Of a DNA stretch of 64,000 nucleotides, positions 52,153-60,519 are shown one piece after another. Each line of letters opens with the position of its first letter. Position 1 is the stretch's first letter. The notes beneath the pieces were generated by a model that did no database searches, was not told where the DNA came from, and was given only the letters and a program-made list of their open reading frames with translations. The stretch covers positions 3,169,501 through 3,233,500 of the forward strand of contig CP158972.1 in the NCBI GenBank assembly GCA_040429635.1, written 5' to 3'. The stretch comes from Tamlana crocina (GTDB lineage Bacteria; Bacteroidota; Bacteroidia; Flavobacteriales; Flavobacteriaceae). The position numbers and the translations under genes were made by a program.

Positions 52153-54657
52153 TTAAAAATAAAACCCAAAGCTACCCGTAACACCAAATTTTCGGACATC
52201 GGGGTAAGCCCCGTTATCTTTATAGTTGCCCCTAAAATTGAAGTCTATTCTAAACACCTTAAAAATATTGCCAATACCCAAACTGTATTCGTAATACGGC
52301 TCGTTTGATGGCGCTACCAACTCGATGTTGTTGGGATTATTGGTAGTGCTTAGTGCTATATTTTCGTCGGACAGTTCGCCCCAAGCCCCACGAACGCTCA
52401 CAATTTCACGAAGGTTAAGTTTGCGCAACCACGGAATTCTTGAAAAGAATCGCCCGTTAAAATTATGCTCAAAATGGAACGAGGCATAGGTATCGGTTAC
52501 GAACTCATAAAAATCGAGTTGCGAAAAGGTGTTATAAATGGAAAAATACGATTGGTTACCCGGCACGACGCTTAAAAGCCCCAGAGGCACTTCGCCAAAG
52601 GTTTTGCCGACTTCCACCGAGGTGGTCAATCGCCCAAAGCCGCCCACTTGCCAGGGCTGCAAATACGAAAGCTGCAGTTTGGTATAATCAAAATCGCTAT
52701 CCATTACCGTTTTATCACCACGACTCACTTGCGCAAACAAGCGTGCAAAATCATCGTTGGCGGTTCGGCGTTCCACACCAAAACCGGTCATTTTCCGCTT
52801 TGGGAAATACGATACCGAAAAGGTAGATTCATATTGCTTAATTTCCGATTTCACACCATCGGGCGTATTGTAATCCAAACTAAAAGTTGGCGATGCCGAC
52901 TCCAACGTTCGGTAGTTGGCGCCCAAGCGCAGTACCACATTTCGCCACGGTTCGGCCTCAATAGCTACACTGGTAAGGTTGATATTGGTAAGCTTATCGT
53001 TGGCACTCGTGGTCACCAATGACGACGACGCCAAACTGCGCCCCAATACATCGGTACTGGTGGTTAAGCTCGCCCCTGTTTGCTCCACATCACGACGGTT
53101 TCCGCCGGAAATAATAAACCGGCTTTTTTTATCGAGGAGCCATTTTCCAGACAAACCATATTTAAACTTGTCGTCTCGAAGCCCATAAGCCACAAAACCT
53201 TCCAAACGCCATAAATCGTTCGGCCCAAAATAGGTGCGGCCACCCGTTCGCAGTCGCAAACCTTCCACTTCGTTAAACCCAAAAGTGGAAAAAATAGGAC
53301 CATAATCCAATGGCAGTGTATTGAACTCGATATAGCCCGACGCCAAAATGCTTCCCAAATTATAAAGTCGTTTAAACTTCTTTACGGTTTTCAGGGTATC
53401 GAGCATTTTGTAAACGCCTTTTTCATCTTTATTGAGGTCTTCCAAACGGTTTTGTGCCCAAAACGCATCATCGCGATTGTACACATCTTCGTTATAATTG
53501 TACACGTCTTTTTCGTAAAAGGCTTCGTCCTTTTTTATGTCGAACTTATAATTATCGTAAAGCGTGGTGCGCTTGCCGTAAACGCCTCGCGATTTTTCCT
53601 TTTTACTGAACGCGAAATCGGTCATCATATAATCGCGTTTTATCAAAAACAACGAATCGCTGAGCACCTCAAATTCCTGCTCAATATAAATCTCTTTCAC
53701 CCAGTTGATATTCGCACTTTTTGATGCCTGCAGATTGATTTCCTTAATGGCATAAGTGGTATCGGCCACCCAAAAATCACCCTTAAAGGTGAGTTCGTTT
53801 TTTCGGCGTGGATAATACATCACATTATAGCACCATTTGTTATCGATGTAAGCACTATCCAACAATTTGTAATTGTAGGTGCTGATACCCGTTTTGGACA
53901 GGGGACTCACAAAACTCTTATCGAAAAAGCGCAGGTAATTATCGTACACGTTGAAATCGTTGTACAAATCGTCCACAAAATCGATAATGACTTGGTTATC
54001 GCTAAAACCAGAATTTTTATTCCCTTTTAAAATTTCTTTGGTTTTGTTGATGGTGTTATCGCCATATACTTCTGAAAACGCTTCGTTAATGAACATGGGC
54101 AAATAGGTTTTACCCGTAACCCGCGAGGTATCCACTTCGTTGAACACAAATTCCATCCCACGGAACAACCTACTTTTAATGAGTGCGCTGTCGATGGTAT
54201 TGATATCGAACTCAACTTTTTCGTATTTATCGTATTGGTATTGGTCAAATTGCTTTAAGCCGTTGCTGCGTTTGTGTGCCCAAATTTTCCGAAGCAAATC
54301 AATCGCCGGATTGTTCTTTTTGGGTTGCTTTCCAGCCACAACCAACACTTCGCTCAATTCGGCACGCTCTTCCTTTAAAACATATTTTAAATTGTAGTTC
54401 ACCTTTTTTTCCAAGGGCGCATTTAGGGTTTCGTAACCAATAAACGATACCGTGACTCCGCTCCATGTTTCATCCGACTCCAAATAAAATCGGCCGTTTT
54501 CATCGGTAATCGTGCCCTGTGTGGAGCCTTCAAAAATAACATTGGCGAACGATATGGGTTCGCCGTTTTCATCGAATACGTGACCGCTCACCTTGGTTTG
54601 GGCGATTAATGAACTGGTTACGGTTAAAAACAGGGCAATAAGTAGTCTTAAGTTCAT
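52153..54657 (-). CDS. DUF5686 / CarboxypepD_reg outer-membrane protein
   Basis: 834 residues from ATG 54657 (MNLRLLIALFLTVTSSLIAQ); the earlier ATG at 54675 falls inside the pdhB terminator. CarboxypepD_reg-like domain first (TKVSGHVFDENGEPISFANV, TDENGRFYL), then a long DUF5686 region (AIDLLRKIWAHKRSNGLKQF, FKGDFWVADTTYAIKEI), and a C-terminal part of many amphipathic strands ending in aromatic FGFYF, as in outer-membrane barrels. Bacteroidota-specific; function unknown. Confidence 0.92.
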   Translation of the reverse strand: MNLRLLIALFLTVTSSLIAQTKVSGHVFDENGEPISFANVIFEGSTQGTITDENGRFYLESDETWSGVTVSFIGYETLNAPLEKKVNYNLKYVLKEERAELSEVLVVAGKQPKKNNPAIDLLRKIWAHKRSNGLKQFDQYQYDKYEKVEFDINTIDSALIKSRLFRGMEFVFNEVDTSRVTGKTYLPMFINEAFSEVYGDNTINKTKEILKGNKNSGFSDNQVIIDFVDDLYNDFNVYDNYLRFFDKSFVSPLSKTGISTYNYKLLDSAYIDNKWCYNVMYYPRRKNELTFKGDFWVADTTYAIKEINLQASKSANINWVKEIYIEQEFEVLSDSLFLIKRDYMMTDFAFSKKEKSRGVYGKRTTLYDNYKFDIKKDEAFYEKDVYNYNEDVYNRDDAFWAQNRLEDLNKDEKGVYKMLDTLKTVKKFKRLYNLGSILASGYIEFNTLPLDYGPIFSTFGFNEVEGLRLRTGGRTYFGPNDLWRLEGFVAYGLRDDKFKYGLSGKWLLDKKSRFIISGGNRRDVEQTGASLTTSTDVLGRSLASSSLVTTSANDKLTNINLTSVAIEAEPWRNVVLRLGANYRTLESASPTFSLDYNTPDGVKSEIKQYESTFSVSYFPKRKMTGFGVERRTANDDFARLFAQVSRGDKTVMDSDFDYTKLQLSYLQPWQVGGFGRLTTSVEVGKTFGEVPLGLLSVVPGNQSYFSIYNTFSQLDFYEFVTDTYASFHFEHNFNGRFFSRIPWLRKLNLREIVSVRGAWGELSDENIALSTTNNPNNIELVAPSNEPYYEYSLGIGNIFKVFRIDFNFRGNYKDNGAYPDVRKFGVTGSFGFYF

Positions 54658-54662
54658 AATAC

Positions 54663-54697
54663 AAAAAAACTTCATCAGCAGTACAGCCGATGAAGTT
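54663..54697 (-). terminator. pdhB terminator
   Basis: On the minus strand the stem AACTTCATC / GATGAAGTT is followed by seven T residues, 25 bases after the pdhB stop. It covers the ATG at 54675 and so helps place the DUF5686 start. Confidence 0.8.
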
Positions 54698-54721
54698 TAT
54701 ATAACGTAAAAAAATAAATAT

Positions 54722-55702
54722 TTATAATTTGTACATCACCTTTTTAACGGCCTTAATCACATCTTCGTGATTTGGCAACCACTCGGCCAATAATACTGGC
54801 GAGTAAGGTGCAGGCGTATCGGCGGTGTTTATTTTTACAACAGGTGCATCCAAATAATCAAACGCTTCCGATTGTACCAAATAGGTGATTTCTGTGGCAA
54901 CGTTTCCAAATGGCCAAGCTTCTTCCAATACTACCAAACGGTTGGTTTTCTTAACCGACTCTAAAATGGCTTTTCTGTCCATTGGGCGTACAGTACGCAA
55001 ATCGATAATTTCACAAGAAATACCTTCTTTCTCCAACTCATCGGCTGCTTTGTAAGCTTCCTTTATAATTTTCCCGAAAGATACAATGGTTACATTGTCT
55101 CCCTTACGTTTAATATCGGCAACACCCAATGGCAAAATGTATTCGCCTTCTGGCACTTCGCCTTTATCACCATACATTTGCTCACTTTCCATGAAAATTA
55201 CAGGATCGTCATCGCGAATAGCCGCTTTTAATAAGCCCTTCGCATCATATGGATTTGATGGCACTACCACTTTTAAACCTGGTGTATTTGCAAACCAGTT
55301 TTCGAAAGCTTGTGAGTGCGTCGCTCCCAATTGTCCCGCCGAAGCTGTTGGGCCACGGAATACAATAGGACACTTAAACTGCCCACCCGACATTTGGCGG
55401 ATTTTGGCAGCGTTGTTTATAATTTGATCAATTCCAACTAAAGAGAAGTTAAAGGTCATATATTCTACAATCGGTCTGTTGCCCGTCATGGTAGAACCAA
55501 TAGCCACCCCAGCAAAACCTAGCTCGGCAATAGGTGTATCGATAACACGCTTTGGCCCAAATTCGTCCAACATACCTTTTGATGCTTTATAGGCACCATT
55601 ATACTCGGCTACCTCTTCACCCATTAAATAAACGCTTTCATCGCGGCGCATTTCCTCGCTCATGGCTTCGCAAATAGCCTCTCTAAATTGAATTGTTTTC
55701 AT
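54722..55702 (-). CDS. pdhB: Pyruvate dehydrogenase E1 component, beta subunit
   Basis: 326 residues, the beta subunit of a heterotetrameric E1 (alpha2-beta2). Landmarks: REAICEAMSEEMRRDESVYLMGEEV, GFAGVAIGSTMTGNRPIVEYM, GGQFKCPIVFRGP and the C-terminal DAPVVKINTADTPAPYSPVL. It uses thiamine diphosphate with the alpha subunit, which is not in this window. The specific keto acid (pyruvate rather than branched-chain) is inferred from overall similarity. Confidence 0.92.
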   Translation of the reverse strand: MKTIQFREAICEAMSEEMRRDESVYLMGEEVAEYNGAYKASKGMLDEFGPKRVIDTPIAELGFAGVAIGSTMTGNRPIVEYMTFNFSLVGIDQIINNAAKIRQMSGGQFKCPIVFRGPTASAGQLGATHSQAFENWFANTPGLKVVVPSNPYDAKGLLKAAIRDDDPVIFMESEQMYGDKGEVPEGEYILPLGVADIKRKGDNVTIVSFGKIIKEAYKAADELEKEGISCEIIDLRTVRPMDRKAILESVKKTNRLVVLEEAWPFGNVATEITYLVQSEAFDYLDAPVVKINTADTPAPYSPVLLAEWLPNHEDVIKAVKKVMYKL

Positions 55703-56199
55703 GTGTTTTTTCTATTGTTTTTCAACGGTCACATGTAACACCCACTCCATTAATTTCGCAATTATGCCAAATTTTTAGTTATGGATGTTTCATTAAGTGT
55801 ATTTTTTTCGAAAAGCAAAAATAGTAATTATTCATTAGAATTTTGGCAAAAACTTGGTATCTAATTCGCATTAATTCCTGTTATTTTTTTTAGGTTTTGC
55901 GGTGAAAATACTTTTTTACTGAATTATAATTACTTTCAAGGTATTTTATGCTAATTCGTTATTTATGCCATAATTGCCTCTGCATCGTTTCCGTTTTGGC
56001 TATAATTTCATCATAAAACTACTGTTACTAGCACGTTGAAATAAGCTTTAAACATCACCATTTTATACAAAAACATAGGTTTTCGTAAAAAAAGGCGGGG
56101 ATTTTTTAAAATTTACTATGCATGCATAACAAATATTCAGAATAAAATAATTAACTTCGTAACCTGAAAAAAATAAGAGATTTTAATATACCATTCACC
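55703..56199. other. Intergenic region between divergent pdhB and etfB
   Basis: 497 bases of AT-rich sequence without a credible gene. It holds a perfect 12-bp palindrome TATGCATGCATA (56117-56128) and a weak -7-like TAACTTCG (56152-56159) about 40 bases before the etfB start. I see no RNA gene or clear riboswitch. Confidence 0.5.
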
Positions 56200-56946
56200 A
56201 TGAAAATATTAGTGTGTATCAGTCATGTTCCCGACACTACATCAAAAATCAATTTTACCGATGGCGACACCAAGTTCGAAACCAACGGCGTACAATTTGT
56301 TATTAACCCAAACGATGAATTTGGCTTAACCCGAGCCATGTGGTTTAAGGAAAAACAAGGCGCTACGGTTAGTGTGGTTAACGTAGGCGGCCCAGAAACA
56401 GAACCTACGCTGCGTAAAGCATTGGCTATTGGTGCCGATGATGCTATTCGCGTAGATACCGCTGCTACCGATGCGTTTTCCGTTGCCAAACAATTAGCAA
56501 AAGTAGCAAAAGAAGGTGTTTACGATTTGGTTATTGCCGGTAGGGAGTCTATCGACTACAACGGCGGCATGGTACCCGGTATGATTGCTGCATTAACTGA
56601 TGCCAATTTTGTGAATAACTGTATTGGTTTGGAAATTGACGGCACCTCGGCTACAGCCATACGTGAAATTGATGGCGGAAAGGAAACAGTTTCCACAGCA
56701 CTTCCACTGGTTATTGGCGGGCAAAAAGGTTTGGTTCAAGAAAGTGATCTTCGTATACCAAACATGCGTGGTATTATGATGGCCAGAAAAAAACCGCTAA
56801 ATGTTTTGGGCCCTGTTGATGCCGAGGCCGAAACCCATTCAGTGTCCTTTGAAAAACCAGCTCCAAAAGGTGCGGTTAAATTGGTAGAACCCGATAATTT
56901 AGACGAATTGGTAAACTTACTTCACAACGAAGCTAAAGTGATTTAA
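56200..56946 (+). CDS. etfB: Electron transfer flavoprotein beta subunit
   Basis: 248 residues. MKILVCISHVPDTTSKINFTD at the start and LVIAGRESIDYNGGMVPGMIA are family motifs; the beta subunit binds AMP and helps hold the FAD of EtfA. It carries electrons from acyl-CoA dehydrogenases to the quinone pool. It precedes etfA by 127 bp, a gap filled with palindromic repeats. Confidence 0.96.
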   Translation: MKILVCISHVPDTTSKINFTDGDTKFETNGVQFVINPNDEFGLTRAMWFKEKQGATVSVVNVGGPETEPTLRKALAIGADDAIRVDTAATDAFSVAKQLAKVAKEGVYDLVIAGRESIDYNGGMVPGMIAALTDANFVNNCIGLEIDGTSATAIREIDGGKETVSTALPLVIGGQKGLVQESDLRIPNMRGIMMARKKPLNVLGPVDAEAETHSVSFEKPAPKGAVKLVEPDNLDELVNLLHNEAKVI

Positions 56947-56973
56947 GGCCACTAAATCATTCCGAACTGTCAC

Positions 56974-56992
56974 ACTGAGCGCAGTCGAAGTG
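56974..56992. repeat. 19-bp dispersed repeat, copy 2
   Basis: ACTGAGCGCAGTCGAAGTG, exact reverse complement of 17872-17890. Confidence 0.75.
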
Positions 56993-57035
56993 TTGTTTCG
57001 GAATCATTTAAAAAGATAGAGGAATATTCATGAGT

Positions 57036-57054
57036 TCCTGAAACGAGTTCAGGA
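57036..57054. repeat. Short palindromic intergenic repeat
   Basis: TCCTGAA-ACGAG-TTCAGGA, a 7-bp stem; same core as 36356-36374. It lies 20 bases before the etfA start, where the hairpin could influence etfA translation. Confidence 0.6.
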
Positions 57055-57073
57055 AAAAATTAAAGAAATTTTT

Positions 57074-57993
57074 ATGTCAGTTTTAGTATATACAGAATCA
57101 GAACAAGGTACATTTAAAAAAGCGGCTTTCGAAGTGGCTTCGTACGCCAAAGCCGTGGCAGACCAATTAGGAACGTCTGTTACCGCCATTGCCATAAATA
57201 ACAACGACACTTCGGCTTTAGCCAACTACGGTGTCGATAAAGTTTTAAAAGTAAGTAACGAACAATTAAATAAATTCAACGCTAAAGCCTACGCTGCAGC
57301 CATACAACAAGCTGCTGAACAGGAAGGCAGCAAGGTTGTGGTAGTAAGCTCTAGTGCCGATAGCAAATACTTGGCTCCGCTTTTGGCCGTTGGTTTAAAT
57401 GCCGGTTACGCTTCCAATGTGGTTGCTGCACCTTCAAGCACCAGCCCGTTTACCGTAAAACGTTCGGCGTTTACCAATAAAGCTTTTGAAAACACCCAAA
57501 TCAATACAGATGTAAAAATTGTTGGTGTTTCAAACAATGCTTTCGGTTTGGTTGAAAATAGTGGTAGCGCTTCCGCGGAAGACTTTTCGCCTGCCATTCC
57601 AGAATTGACCGTAAAAGTAGAATCGGTTGATAAAGCCACCGACAAAGTAACCATTGCCGATGCCGAAATCGTGGTTTCTGGCGGAAGAGGCTTAAAAGGT
57701 CCAGAAAACTGGGGTTTGATTGAAGAGTTAGCCGATGTATTGGGTGCTGCAACAGCCTGCTCTAAACCCGTTTCCGATTTAGGCTGGAGACCGCACGGCG
57801 AGCACGTAGGTCAAACCGGGAAACCCGTAGCCGCGAACCTTTACATTGCCGTTGGTATTTCGGGCGCTATTCAGCATCTGGCTGGTGTAAACGCTTCAAA
57901 AGTAAAAGTAGTGATCAACACCGATCCCGAAGCACCGTTTTTTAAAGCCGCCGATTATGGCGTAGTTGGCGATGCCTTTCAAGTGGTTCCAGA
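57074..57993 (+). other. etfA domain span (N-terminal and FAD-binding parts)
   Basis: Within etfA, residues about 1-180 form the alpha/beta N-terminal domain and residues about 195-306 the FAD-binding domain, opening with VVSGGRGLKGPENWGL and including GWRPHGEHVGQTGKPV and LYIAVGISGAIQHLAG. Confidence 0.7.
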
Positions 57994-58033
57994 ACTCACC
58001 GAAAAATTAAAAGCCTTTAAAGCGCAACAATAA
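57074..58033 (+). CDS. etfA: Electron transfer flavoprotein alpha subunit
   Basis: 319 residues, normal length. The C-terminal FAD-binding domain contains VSGGRGLKGPENWGLIEELA, SDLGWRPHGEHVGQTGKPVA and YIAVGISGAIQHLAGVNASK, all conserved in EtfA; the last part INTDPEAPFFKAADYGVVGD closes the flavin site. It forms a heterodimer with EtfB. No intrinsic terminator is evident directly after the stop. Confidence 0.97.
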   Translation: MSVLVYTESEQGTFKKAAFEVASYAKAVADQLGTSVTAIAINNNDTSALANYGVDKVLKVSNEQLNKFNAKAYAAAIQQAAEQEGSKVVVVSSSADSKYLAPLLAVGLNAGYASNVVAAPSSTSPFTVKRSAFTNKAFENTQINTDVKIVGVSNNAFGLVENSGSASAEDFSPAIPELTVKVESVDKATDKVTIADAEIVVSGGRGLKGPENWGLIEELADVLGAATACSKPVSDLGWRPHGEHVGQTGKPVAANLYIAVGISGAIQHLAGVNASKVKVVINTDPEAPFFKAADYGVVGDAFQVVPELTEKLKAFKAQQ

Positions 58034-58242
58034 ACCCATATATTGCCAACACAATTAGGTATAAAAACTAACTTTTAGTAGCGACTAAACCAGAAAAGTA
58101 AACCTCATTGATTGAGTCATTTATTTTTTTCATAAATTGTATAGTCCTTTTTAACTGCTTAAATTAGCATTTTATACATAATTGTGCTTTAGCACTTGGT
58201 AAAGTTCTAATTTAAACGGTTCTTTGCGTTTTGAAAAAAATT

Positions 58243-58863
58243 ATGAGTTTAGTACGATTAAATATAAAAGGCATTTCATACAGCCAAACCCAAAATGGTG
58301 CTTATGCCTTAATTTTAAATGAAGTGGATGGCGACCGTAAACTCCCTATAGTTATTGGTGCTTTTGAAGCCCAATCTATAGCTATAGCTTTAGAAAAGGA
58401 AATCAGTCCGCCGCGACCATTAACACACGATCTTTTTAAAAATTTTGCCGACCGTTTTGAAATTGTAGTAAAACAGGTGATTATCCACAAGTTGGTTGAT
58501 GGCGTTTTTTATTCCAGCTTGATTTGCGAGCGCGATAAAATTGAAGAAATTATTGATGCCAGAACCAGCGATGCCATTGCTTTGGCGCTACGTTTTCAGG
58601 CGCCTATTTTTACATACAAAAACATTCTCGATAAAGCCGGAATTTACCTAAAGGTAAATCCTAAAAAGGAAGAAGAGGAAAGTACGGAAGACAGCATTTT
58701 AATGGACGAAATGGTAGCCAAGGAGTTGGAACCCGAGTCTCCCAAAGAAAGCCTAAGAAGTAAAACTTTAGACGAGCTTCAAAAAATGTTGGATGAAGCC
58801 GTCGCACAGGAAGACTACGAAAAGGCGGCCCACATTCGTGATGAAATCTCTAAACGGGAATAA
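58243..58863 (+). CDS. Bifunctional nuclease family protein (DUF151) with UVR motif
   Basis: 206 residues from ATG 58243 (MSLVRLNIKGISYSQTQ); a TTG at 58231 would add four residues but lies too close to a TTCTTTG -7-like box. The DUF151/BFN domain shows LPIVIGAFEAQSIAIALE and ARTSDAIALALRFQAPIF. The C-terminal LDEAVAQEDYEKAAHIRDEIS is a UvrB/UvrC-type motif. Homologues were reported to have DNase/RNase activity; the physiological role is unclear. The CNT transporter gene follows after 15 bp. Confidence 0.9.
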   Translation: MSLVRLNIKGISYSQTQNGAYALILNEVDGDRKLPIVIGAFEAQSIAIALEKEISPPRPLTHDLFKNFADRFEIVVKQVIIHKLVDGVFYSSLICERDKIEEIIDARTSDAIALALRFQAPIFTYKNILDKAGIYLKVNPKKEEEESTEDSILMDEMVAKELEPESPKESLRSKTLDELQKMLDEAVAQEDYEKAAHIRDEISKRE

Positions 58864-58878
58864 CCCTAAAATCTTTTT

Positions 58879-60402
58879 ATGAAAAAATTGTTTTTATTTT
58901 TTGCTGTCTGTTTTTTGCTCAATGCGCACATTTCAGCTCAAAATAATAACAACGACACTCTAAACGGTGCTGTACAATCTGTTACGGTGGTTAACACCCC
59001 GCAAGATTCGTTAACCGAAGCTGCAATAAATAGCCAACCCACCAAAGTAGCCGAAACTACGCCTGAAAACCTAAGTCAATCAGAAATTATCCCCAGCGCA
59101 GGTTTTTCCTTAAACAGCCTATTTCGCGGTATTTTGGGTATGGTGGCCTTAGTATTTTTGGCATTTCTTTTTAGTAGTAACCGCAGGGCTATAAACTGGA
59201 AAATTGTTGGGATTGGTTTGGCGTTTCAACTACTTATTGCCATTGGAGTTTTAAAGATTGACTTTATAAAATCGGCTTTTGAATTTATTGGCGGACTCTT
59301 CGTTCAGATTTTGGAATTCACCAAAGCTGGAAGCAAATTCCTCTTTGAAGGTTTGGTGGTCGACATGGATACCTTCGGATTTATTTTCGCATTCCAAGTA
59401 TTACCTACCATTATTTTCTTTTCGGCGTTAACCTCGGTTCTGTTCTATTTAGGTATCATTCAAAAAGTGGTAAAAGCCATGGCTTGGCTACTCTCAAAAG
59501 CATTGAAAATTTCTGGAGCCGAAAGTTTAAGCGTTGCCGGAAACATCTTTTTAGGACAAACCGAAGCCCCACTTTTAATCAAAGCATACTTGGAAAAAAT
59601 GAACAAAAGTGAGATCCTTTTGGTGATGATTGGTGGTATGGCTACGGTTGCCGGCGCCGTTTTGGCGGCTTACATTGGCTTTTTAGGAGGAGACGATATT
59701 GCCTTGCGATTGTTTTACGCTAAACACTTATTGGCTGCTTCGGTTATGGCTGCACCGGGCGCCATAGTTATTTCCAAAATTCTATATCCACAAACCGAAA
59801 ACGTGAATACCGACGTAACCGTTTCGGAAGAAGTAATAGGCTCCAATTTTTTGGATGCCATTGCCAATGGTACTACCGAAGGCTTAAAATTGGCGGTTAA
59901 CGTAGGTGCTATGCTTTTGGTTTTTGTGGCTTTTATAGCCATGTTTAATGGTATTTTGGGTTGGGTTGGCGATTGGTCGTCTTTAAACATATGGATTGCA
60001 ACAAACACCTCATACGATAGTTTTTCATTGGAATTTATACTCGGTTACATATTTGCGCCTTTAATGTGGCTTATTGGCGTAGCCCAAGAAGATATGGCAC
60101 TTATGGGGCAGTTGCTGGGTATTAAATTGGCTGCTAGCGAATTTATTGGTTACATTCAATTGGCCGACTTAAAAAATGCCACGAGCAGCATCCATTTAAC
60201 TTACGAAAAATCGATTATCATGGCCACTTACATGCTCTGCGGTTTTGCCAATTTTGCGTCCATTGGCATTCAAATTGGTGGTATAGGCTCATTGGCACCG
60301 GGGCAACGCAAAACACTATCTAAATTTGGCATGAAAGCCTTAATTGGCGGAACCATCGCCTCTTTGATTTCGGCCACCATCGCCGGGATGATTATAGGCT
60401 AG
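58879..60402 (+). CDS. CNT-family (NupC-type) nucleoside transporter
   Basis: 507 residues. The transporter body (about residues 85-507) has CNT motifs: NIFLGQTEAPLLIKAYLEKM, GGMATVAGAVLAAYIGFLG, LAPLMWLIGV-like region FAPLMWLIGVAQEDM and the C-terminal YMLCGFANFASIGIQIGGIG. It imports nucleosides with Na+ or H+. About 85 extra N-terminal residues begin with a signal peptide (LFLFFAVCFLLNAHISAQ) and a Ser/Thr/Asn-rich linker, so the first part is probably periplasmic; typical CNTs of about 400-430 residues lack it. Confidence 0.93.
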   Translation: MKKLFLFFAVCFLLNAHISAQNNNNDTLNGAVQSVTVVNTPQDSLTEAAINSQPTKVAETTPENLSQSEIIPSAGFSLNSLFRGILGMVALVFLAFLFSSNRRAINWKIVGIGLAFQLLIAIGVLKIDFIKSAFEFIGGLFVQILEFTKAGSKFLFEGLVVDMDTFGFIFAFQVLPTIIFFSALTSVLFYLGIIQKVVKAMAWLLSKALKISGAESLSVAGNIFLGQTEAPLLIKAYLEKMNKSEILLVMIGGMATVAGAVLAAYIGFLGGDDIALRLFYAKHLLAASVMAAPGAIVISKILYPQTENVNTDVTVSEEVIGSNFLDAIANGTTEGLKLAVNVGAMLLVFVAFIAMFNGILGWVGDWSSLNIWIATNTSYDSFSLEFILGYIFAPLMWLIGVAQEDMALMGQLLGIKLAASEFIGYIQLADLKNATSSIHLTYEKSIIMATYMLCGFANFASIGIQIGGIGSLAPGQRKTLSKFGMKALIGGTIASLISATIAGMIIG

Positions 60403-60519
60403 TTTCGATTTTTAGAACTTAATCCAAACCTTCCTTATTTTAGTTAATGTTTTCATAATCTCCACCACGAAAGCACTTAACTATAGTAAATTGCCTTCTA
60501 CTTTTAATGACTAATTCAA

